Below are positions 6,583-11,870 of a stretch of 11,870 nucleotides of DNA, one piece after another. Each line of letters starts with the position of its first letter. The stretch's first letter is position 1. A model generated the notes under the pieces. The model did not search any database. It was not told the DNA's origin and worked only from the letters and a program-made list of their open reading frames with translations. The position numbers were made by a program, and so were the translations under genes. The stretch is from DAONJL01 sp035405645 [NCBI: bacterium] (GTDB taxonomy: Bacteria; JAGOBX01; DAONJL01), in assembly GCA_035405645.1 (NCBI GenBank), contig DAONJL010000068.1, forward strand, positions 1 through 11,870, in the 5' to 3' direction.

Positions 6583-7398
6583 TCAATAATTTTTTTCATT
6601 CACACTCTCAACCATCCCAAACCCAATAGAATTCTTTTCACCAAAACCACAATCATAGCCAATTTTTATTAGTTCTTCTGCTGTCTCTATCATAAAAGGA
6701 CAAAGTATGCCTTTTACCATAACATCTTCATAACTATTTGTTTTATTATTCCAATGATATATGTGGCGTAAACGAGATATTTCTTTTTTCTTTTTCAATT
6801 GACGAATTATGTAATTTTTATCAAATTCGAATTTTATATAATCACATTTTAATTCTTGTTTGTGAATTAAAAAATATTTTCGTTTTAGATTTTGTAATAA
6901 TTGTTGTGAAAAATCATCATAATAACGAAAATAATATTGCCTTAATTTGCCATTTATTTCTTTTTTGGTTGATAATACCATCGGTGAAAGCATTTTAAAT
7001 TTTTCTCTTTTACTAAATTGTTTTTCAGCAAGAACTTCAACTTTATCAATTCGAAAATATTGCATATCAATAAGCATTTCAGAATTTTCAATAAAAAGTC
7101 CTTCAACCAGATATCGGATAAAATCATCAATTGGCGATGAAATATACCAGATTACTTTTTCATCATTAAAAATTAACTTATTATTTTCAATTGTAATATC
7201 TTTACAGATTAAATCAGAAAAGACAAAAAGTTTAAAATATCTACTATCATTAAAGGAAAAACCGTGATTATGTAAAAATTCAGCAAATTGTTTATTAGCA
7301 GAATTTAAAAATTTGTAAATAATAGCACATAGAAATATGTTGTAATTTATTGAAATTCTTCCACCCTTTTCTATTAAAAAATTTATCTTAACCCGCAT
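6583..7398 (-). CDS. cas6: Cas6 crRNA-processing endoribonuclease
   Basis: Cas6 cleaves the CRISPR transcript within each repeat to make crRNAs carrying the 8-base 5' handle. The protein has 271 residues, a little longer than the 220-250 usual for the family. It begins MRVKINFLIEKGGRISINYN, a first RAMP strand. FLHNHGFSFND at 41-51 followed by FKLFVFSDL is the family's H-x-x-G / F-t-F-S-x-L block, with His43 the best catalytic candidate. The glycine-rich RNA-binding loop CGFGEKNSIGFGMV lies at 250-263, at the C-terminus where it belongs. The gene starts 15 bases after the rubrerythrin-like gene with no Shine-Dalgarno, so it may be read from that transcript. It is separated from cas8b by 260 bases while the other cas genes overlap or nearly touch. 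Confidence 0.92.
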   Translation of the reverse strand: MRVKINFLIEKGGRISINYNIFLCAIIYKFLNSANKQFAEFLHNHGFSFNDSRYFKLFVFSDLICKDITIENNKLIFNDEKVIWYISSPIDDFIRYLVEGLFIENSEMLIDMQYFRIDKVEVLAEKQFSKREKFKMLSPMVLSTKKEINGKLRQYYFRYYDDFSQQLLQNLKRKYFLIHKQELKCDYIKFEFDKNYIIRQLKKKKEISRLRHIYHWNNKTNSYEDVMVKGILCPFMIETAEELIKIGYDCGFGEKNSIGFGMVESVNEKNY

Positions 7399-7413
7399 TA
7401 AATAAAATAAATT

Positions 7414-7911
7414 TTATCTAATTTTTAATAAAATATTTTTTAAAGAAGTTAATTTATATAAATGTGTTTTTTCCTGTTCAATTATTTTATCAACTAAATC
7501 ACGCTCTTTTTCTTTTACTATCTTTTTTATTTCATCATAAAATAAAATCGAATCTTTTTCCATGCCAATTGCTAATTCTATTGCTTGCAAATCACTTACA
7601 GCCATTTTCTCAAATTCTATTGCTTTTTGTTTTGTAAATATATGTTCATCACTTAATGCTTTTAAATAATCATAATATTCATCAGATAAAGTAGATGTAT
7701 CAATTTCTATATCAGTTTCACTTTTAAGTAACATTAAAATTTTTTCAAATGTTTTTATATGCTTCTCTTCTTCTTCTTCTAAATACTCAAAAATTTCTTG
7801 TGCTTTTTCATCTTTTACTTTATTTAACATTTGATGATAAAAATTTTTCCCGTTTTTTTCAATTTCTATTGCTATATCTATCACTTCTTTAATAGAAAAA
7901 ATATTTCCCAT
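7414..7911 (-). CDS. Rubrerythrin-like diiron protein (ferritin-like, no rubredoxin domain)
   Basis: This is a 165-residue four-helix ferritin-like protein, probably a cytoplasmic peroxide-reducing or iron-binding diiron enzyme. Two half-sites are visible. The first is E18 with E48-E-K-H51 (ExxH), in the run EEEEEKH. The second is E118 with E147-K-T-H150 (ExxH), in IIEQEKTHLYKL. These match the rubrerythrin domain pattern. It lacks the C-terminal rubredoxin domain of classical rubrerythrin, and a free rubredoxin is encoded two genes upstream, so that protein could be its electron donor. Initiation is by GAGG (7919-7922), 7 bases before the ATG. It follows ferritin by 40 bases, probably as one transcript. 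The exact substrate cannot be told from the sequence. Confidence 0.88.
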   Translation of the reverse strand: MGNIFSIKEVIDIAIEIEKNGKNFYHQMLNKVKDEKAQEIFEYLEEEEEKHIKTFEKILMLLKSETDIEIDTSTLSDEYYDYLKALSDEHIFTKQKAIEFEKMAVSDLQAIELAIGMEKDSILFYDEIKKIVKEKERDLVDKIIEQEKTHLYKLTSLKNILLKIR

Positions 7912-7951
7912 AAAAACACCTCAATAAAAAATAAACTTTAATTAAAACATA

Positions 7952-8473
7952 TTAAGCATTTTCAGATTGTTGAGTAGGTGGTACAAAAACACGCTGTGCT
8001 AATTCATTATCAATAATAAATAAAGCATCAGGTGAATTACCTGCTAATTTAAGTCTTTCTAAAACATTTTTTACACTTGCTTCTTCTTCTACCTGTTCAC
8101 TTACAAACCATTGTAAAAAATTATGTGTTGCAAAATCATTTTCTTTAATTGAGAGTGCAACTAAATTGTTTATTGATTCAGTTACTTTAATTTCGTGCTG
8201 ATATGCGTATTCGAAAACTTTTTCAGCATTTTCCCATTCTGATGGTGGTGCTTCAATTTTATCTAATTTTACTATTCCATCACGGTCTATAATAAAATTG
8301 TATATTTTCATTGCATGAATTAATTCTTCTTTTGTTTGAACATTCATCCAATTCGCAGCACCCATCAAATTTTTTGATTTAAAATATGCTTCCATTGATA
8401 AATATAAATATGCAGAATACAATTCAGCATTTACCTGTTTATTCAGCATTTCTTCAACATTTTTCTTTATCAT
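7952..8473 (-). CDS. ftnA: Ferritin, FtnA-type iron storage protein
   Basis: This non-haem ferritin would oxidise Fe(II) and store it as a mineral core inside a 24-subunit cytoplasmic shell. Its 173 residues are the normal length. The start is set at 8473 (MIKKNVEEMLNKQVNAELYS) because a GAGG stands 8 bases before it (8482-8485) and because the family begins exactly here. The longer frame up to 8584 adds a spurious hydrophobic stretch that runs across the rubredoxin gene. Ferroxidase residues E17, E50 and H53 (EELIH) are visible, with a further glutamate cluster in QWFVSEQVEEEASV. The family-typical ANWMNVQTKEELIHAMKIY helix is clear. It lies 37 bases after rubredoxin and 40 before the rubrerythrin-like gene, forming an iron and oxygen defence unit. 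Confidence 0.95.
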   Translation of the reverse strand: MIKKNVEEMLNKQVNAELYSAYLYLSMEAYFKSKNLMGAANWMNVQTKEELIHAMKIYNFIIDRDGIVKLDKIEAPPSEWENAEKVFEYAYQHEIKVTESINNLVALSIKENDFATHNFLQWFVSEQVEEEASVKNVLERLKLAGNSPDALFIIDNELAQRVFVPPTQQSENA

Positions 8474-8510
8474 AATTTTCACCTCAAAAAAAAATAAATA
8501 AAACAAAAAA

Positions 8511-8672
8511 TTAATCAATCGGTTCAAATAAATCTTTTCCAACGCCACAAACAGGACAAACCCAATCTTCAGGTAAATCTTCAAATTTTGTGCCTGGCTT
8601 TATGCCACTATCACTATCGCCTATTTCAGGGTCATAAATATAACCACAGGCAGTGCATTGATATTTTTTCAT
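8511..8672 (-). CDS. Rubredoxin
   Basis: Rubredoxin is a 53-residue one-iron electron carrier of the cytoplasm. Both metal knuckles are intact: C6-T-A-C9-G-Y and C39-P-V-C42-G, with the family's YDPEIGD segment and [11 protein letters not shown] in between. The small deviation [10 protein letters not shown] in place of the common GDPDNGIxPG is harmless. Initiation is by GGAGGT (8678-8683), 6 bases before ATG 8672, one of the strongest ribosome sites in the window. It heads a unit with ferritin and a rubrerythrin-like protein and would pass electrons to the latter to reduce hydrogen peroxide, as known for anaerobes. Confidence 0.97.
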   Translation of the reverse strand: MKKYQCTACGYIYDPEIGDSDSGIKPGTKFEDLPEDWVCPVCGVGKDLFEPID

Positions 8673-8708
8673 TTTTTACCTCCTTTTTATTTTTAATTGT
8701 ATTTATTT

Positions 8709-8737
8709 TTTTTAAATAAAATTATTATTTTAGTCAA
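8709..8737 (-). promoter_or_regulatory. Probable promoter of the rubredoxin-ferritin-rubrerythrin unit
   Basis: A -35-like TTGACT (8732-8737) is followed after 17 bases by a weak -10-like TAAAAA (8709-8714), some 35-40 bases before the rubredoxin start. The spacer holds TAAAATAATAATTTTA, a near-palindrome with 6-base arms. A palindrome there could be the site of a PerR- or Fur-like metal regulator, which would suit these genes, but AT-rich palindromes arise easily by chance. The rest of the 8673-8883 gap shows nothing further; I find no convincing terminator after the surface-protein gene. Confidence 0.4.
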
Positions 8738-8883
8738 GAAAAATTTAAAAATAATTTTACACTTAGATTTTGAATGAACTTAAAATAAATATAGAAATTT
8801 CACTTCTTTAATTTATTTATACTTTCGCCGTTTGATAATGTAAATTTTCAAAAATTTTGCAATTGATTAATGTTTAATATTAT

Positions 8884-11870
8884 TTATTTCTTATACAATT
8901 TTTTCATTCTCTCTATAAATATTTGTAAATCACCATTATCAATTTTATTTGTGTAATTTTCATCTAATTTATATTTATCCCAATCACTTATATCACCTGG
9001 TGTTTTACCAAAATATTTCGCAAAATTAACTACATCCTGAATATCTAAAACACCATCACTATTGAAATCACCAATAAATTTAGCACACCCTGATACTTCA
9101 ATTGTATCAGACAATATTCCATCTTTTCTTAATGCACGAATCACAAATTTAATCAGTTTATTATGCCCAAAACTATTACTTAACCAATAATCCTGTTCAC
9201 CACTTACATAAGCTATCGGCGCATTCCAATTTATAGTGCCTGTTCCGTAATCTGAATATATTATATATGTATCAATATAATTTGAAATTGATTTTGTCCA
9301 TTTAACTTTTAATATCCCATCATCAAGAACTTCAACAGTTCCATTTGTCGGTGGTTGTGGTGGCAGTATTAAATAAATACCTGCTGATATTATTGAACTA
9401 CGATTACCTGCTTTATCTTTAAATTCAGCATAAACTCTTTTCATTCCATCAAGTGGTGTTAAAATGAATGTTGTTGTATTAGCATAATTTTGCCAACCAA
9501 TATTAATATCATTAAAATAATCTAATCTTTCACTAAATCTCATAGAATCCGCACCAATACAATTCACACTTATTTCAATAATATTATTAGTTGTTGTCTC
9601 TATGCCATTATTTAATACAATACTCTGTGCAACTGGTGCTATTCTATCAGGTAAAATAACGCTTATAAATTTTGGCGACGTATCAGTAATAGTAAAACTA
9701 TAACCGCTATATGTTATGTTATTTGATGCTCTTATACTAAATGAAAAGGTATGAGTAAAATCAACAAATAAAAATACTTGCGATGACCAGATATGGTCAT
9801 TTGCTGCCGTATCACCATTTGTCCCATTATCATATAAAATTATTGTATCATAGGTTTCTTGATAATAACCAGTTGTTTTATTAAATGAACCATATAAAAT
9901 AAAACTCGCTGTTGTATCAGTGTTATTCAATCTATCATCAATTAAAAATGTTACACTAACTAATTCTAAATCACCTATTCCAATAAAATATTTTGTGGTG
10001 TTTGGTGCAATTGTATTCGATGGTGATGCTATATCCTTTATGTTATTTACTACAATTGTGTAATTCATATTATTTGTTTGAACTGCTGTCGTTAATCTTA
10101 CTGTTTGCTGGTCTGTTTGTATTGTTGCTGATTGAACAGTTAAAATATTACTTGAATTTCCAGTTTGATAAATTAAATAATTATTTGTGTCCTGAGCTGA
10201 ATTTATTTGAATTTTCTCATTAAATTTAATTTCTACAGTATTCTTATTAATTGCTAAAACAGAAATAATAGAGGGTGGTGTGAAATCTGATACTGCAACG
10301 CCTAAAAATGTATCTGATGTGTTTGTTTGGATTATATTTCCCGACACATCAGATATATTATTTATCACTATTCTATATTCTTTATTTAGCGTCATTGCTG
10401 TTGTTAATATATAAACTGTTTTATTATCTTCATCTAATGTTGCTGTTATGATTGATAAACTAATTGATGGATTGGATGTTTCATATATCGAATAATTTGT
10501 TTTAGTTTCTGCTGATGCTTTTGTTATTATTTTATTAAATAATAGTTTTACTTTTGTATTTTCAATTGCTGATACAGAAACTAATTTTGGTTTTGTTCGA
10601 ACTGGAAATTGTGCATACACATATTTAGTTGATGTGTCAAGCACATAAAATGGTTCGCCACCAACAACAAATGAATCTGAAACTGATGCTATGTGCCATT
10701 GATATTGATTTGCTGTGTCAACTAATAAATATGCTGTATATGTCCAGATGTGATTATTTGCTATTGTATCACCGCCATTTATTCCATCATCATACATTGT
10801 TATTGCTTCAATATTATTATATGAAGCATCATAAGCACCTGTTATTGGATTAAATGAACCACGCATTATTACTGCTGGATAATATACATCAATATTCGAA
10901 GCATCATCAGCAATAAATACTACTTCTGCTTTTGGCAATGGCTCTCCTATAAATGTTGCTGTCGAATTATTTGCAATTTTATTACCTGTTGAATCATAAA
11001 TATTATTTATTGTAATTGTATAACTTAATCCACCTACTTGTGTTGTTGTATAAATAAATACAGTTTTACTATTATTGCCTAATATAGCACTTATTACATT
11101 TAATCCTCCTGTTATAGAATAATTATTTGTATCTTCTGCTTCTGCCTCTCTTATTATTTCTGAAAATACTAATTTAATATTCTGTGAATCAGTCGCAATA
11201 ACTTCAACAATAAATGGTGGTGTCGTATCACCAGAATTTGAACCATAAAATGTTATTTGACTATTTGCTAATATTACATTGTTATTTAAATCTGTAATAT
11301 TATTTACTGTAATTGTATATAATTGTGATGGTGTCTGTAATGATGTTGTTATATAAACCGAACAATTATCCGAACTTAAAGTAACTGCATTTATTGTTAA
11401 ATCGTTATTTATTGAATAATTACTCTTATTTTCCGCTGTTGTTTTTGTTATTGCTTCACTGAATACAAGTATTATATTATTTCTATCAATTACATAAACA
11501 TTTTTAATTGTTGGTTTTAGTCTATCTGCCCAGGTTGTATATACATTTATTGAATTTGTATCTACTACTCTAAATGAATTTCCGTATTTTACAAAACCTT
11601 CACTTATTGTTCCAATTTTCCATTGATATGTTTCCGTTGTATTTACTTCTAAATATGTCTGATATGTCCAGATATGATTATTATCAGTATCAGACATAAT
11701 CAAATAAGAATCACCATTCCAGTTTGATGAATATTTTCCTGTTGCTGGATTAAATGTTCCCCACATTATTATATTATTAGTATATGAACCAGTATTAATA
11801 GAATCATCAACAAAGAAAGTAACTAAAACTTTATCAATTGGTTTAATACCGACAAAAGTATCAAACGAAT
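8884..11870 (-). CDS. Large modular extracellular protein with Ig-like, FN3-like and dockerin-like domains (5' end outside window)
   Basis: The frame is open to the right edge, so 994 residues are visible and the true start and any signal peptide lie outside. The Met codon at 11766 is internal. Domains in visible numbering: beta-sandwich module with HIWTYQ-type motif (16-118); Ig-like (119-215) and Ig-like (216-310), both with FSExI, NNYSI and YTIxVNNIxD motifs of SbsA/Big_5 domains; second module (316-426); Ig-like (427-529) and Ig-like (530-632); third module (639-744); an Ig-like domain with MRFSE and VYAEFKDKAGN (745-835); an FN3-like domain (836-930); and a dockerin-like tail from about 931. 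The first EF loop, DFNSDGVLDIQD, is intact. The second (DENYTNKIDNGD) is degenerate. I infer a secreted, probably surface-attached polysaccharide-binding or adhesin-like protein. No catalytic domain is seen. Confidence 0.85.
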   Translation of the reverse strand, partial: SFDTFVGIKPIDKVLVTFFVDDSINTGSYTNNIIMWGTFNPATGKYSSNWNGDSYLIMSDTDNNHIWTYQTYLEVNTTETYQWKIGTISEGFVKYGNSFRVVDTNSINVYTTWADRLKPTIKNVYVIDRNNIILVFSEAITKTTAENKSNYSINNDLTINAVTLSSDNCSVYITTSLQTPSQLYTITVNNITDLNNNVILANSQITFYGSNSGDTTPPFIVEVIATDSQNIKLVFSEIIREAEAEDTNNYSITGGLNVISAILGNNSKTVFIYTTTQVGGLSYTITINNIYDSTGNKIANNSTATFIGEPLPKAEVVFIADDASNIDVYYPAVIMRGSFNPITGAYDASYNNIEAITMYDDGINGGDTIANNHIWTYTAYLLVDTANQYQWHIASVSDSFVVGGEPFYVLDTSTKYVYAQFPVRTKPKLVSVSAIENTKVKLLFNKIITKASAETKTNYSIYETSNPSISLSIITATLDEDNKTVYILTTAMTLNKEYRIVINNISDVSGNIIQTNTSDTFLGVAVSDFTPPSIISVLAINKNTVEIKFNEKIQINSAQDTNNYLIYQTGNSSNILTVQSATIQTDQQTVRLTTAVQTNNMNYTIVVNNIKDIASPSNTIAPNTTKYFIGIGDLELVSVTFLIDDRLNNTDTTASFILYGSFNKTTGYYQETYDTIILYDNGTNGDTAANDHIWSSQVFLFVDFTHTFSFSIRASNNITYSGYSFTITDTSPKFISVILPDRIAPVAQSIVLNNGIETTTNNIIEISVNCIGADSMRFSERLDYFNDINIGWQNYANTTTFILTPLDGMKRVYAEFKDKAGNRSSIISAGIYLILPPQPPTNGTVEVLDDGILKVKWTKSISNYIDTYIIYSDYGTGTINWNAPIAYVSGEQDYWLSNSFGHNKLIKFVIRALRKDGILSDTIEVSGCAKFIGDFNSDGVLDIQDVVNFAKYFGKTPGDISDWDKYKLDENYTNKIDNGDLQIFIERMKKLYKK
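9637..11823 (-). repeat. Three tandem protein modules encoded in the surface-protein gene
   Basis: The same module occurs at 11515-11823, 10591-10923 and 9637-9954. Each starts with V-x-F-x-x-D-D, then G-(T/S)-F-N-x-x-T-G-x-Y, an acidic D/N-rich turn with N-(N/D)-H-I-W, an aromatic Y-Q-W or F-S-F strand and a VxDTS-type end. The repeats start 300 and 323 codons apart. The first two are each followed by a pair of Ig-like domains, so the larger unit (module-Ig-Ig) is duplicated about 2.3 times. The fold resembles starch-binding or CBM48/E-set sandwiches in its pattern, but that is a guess. The copies have diverged at the DNA level. Confidence 0.8.

Noticed and set aside
6458-6589. Three copies of TTATTGAG on the minus strand (6582-6589, 6525-6532, 6458-6465) at 57- and 67-base spacing, close to a CRISPR repeat-spacer period
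   Set aside because: Similarity stops after the 8 bases, one copy overlaps a Shine-Dalgarno (GAGG) and the same string also precedes the gene starting at 7911. It is best explained by ribosome sites and AT-rich composition, not by an eroded array.
6738-7267. Two plus-strand ORFs antisense to cas6
   Set aside because: They overlap each other and the well-supported cas6 frame and resemble no protein family.
9993-10853. Plus-strand ORFs rich in His, Leu and Gln antisense to the surface-protein gene
   Set aside because: They are reverse shadows of the repetitive Thr/Asn/Ile-rich coding sequence with no ribosome site.
11764-11766. Start of the large surface protein at the ATG here
   Set aside because: The frame continues upstream to the window edge and the 34 upstream residues contain the V-T-F-F-V-D-D start of the first repeat module, so the Met is internal.
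1-11870. A CRISPR array inside the window
   Set aside because: I find no run of regularly spaced identical repeats of 25-37 bases on either strand; the array presumably lies outside the window.

Overview
The window is strongly AT-rich (roughly a quarter G+C by eye, with long A and T runs) and every gene reads on the minus strand, so transcription runs from the right edge to the left. The codon bias (Lys/Asn/Ile-rich proteins), a dockerin-ended modular surface protein and an oxygen-defence trio of rubredoxin, ferritin and rubrerythrin-like protein suggest an uncultivated anaerobic bacterium. I cannot name a phylum from this sequence alone. FCB-type or WOR-3-like lineages are only a guess.

Layout in transcription order. 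(1) 11870-8884: the 3' three quarters or more of a large extracellular protein. It has three copies of a beta-sandwich module interleaved with SbsA/Big_5-type Ig-like domains, then another Ig-like domain, a fibronectin-III-like domain and a C-terminal dockerin-like EF-hand pair. Its N-terminus is outside the window. (2) 8883-8673: a 211-base gap with a probable promoter. (3) 8672-7414: rubredoxin (53 aa), a FtnA-type ferritin (true start at 8473) and a two-motif diiron rubrerythrin-like protein, each with a clear Shine-Dalgarno. (4) 7398-6583: cas6, only 15 bases after the rubrerythrin-like gene. (5) 6582-6323: a 260-base gap that is the most interesting stretch. (6) 6322 to beyond base 1: cas8b, cas7, cas5 and cas3, tightly packed with overlaps, forming a type I-B effector operon in the same order as the Thermotoga TM1802-TM1799 block. 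Cas3 (HD nuclease plus helicase) runs off the left edge. No cas1, cas2, cas4 or CRISPR array lies inside the window.

The genes would work together as follows. Cas6 cuts the pre-crRNA. Cas8b, Cas7, Cas5 and an independently translated small subunit (Cas11b, from a strong internal Shine-Dalgarno at codon 514 of cas8b) build Cascade. Cas3 is then recruited to nick and degrade target DNA.

The cas6-cas8 gap carries, in order, a 25-base CRISPR-repeat-like sequence with an extended -10 element inside it, a Shine-Dalgarno, a 26-codon ORF for a small hydrophobic peptide embedded in a GC-rich hairpin, a 38-base-period direct repeat, and the cas8 promoter. This is the same position in which CreTA, the toxin-antitoxin RNA pair that guards type I-B systems, was found in haloarchaea. 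An unrecognised Cascade-guarding or small toxic module is therefore a reasonable hypothesis, but it is unproven from sequence alone.
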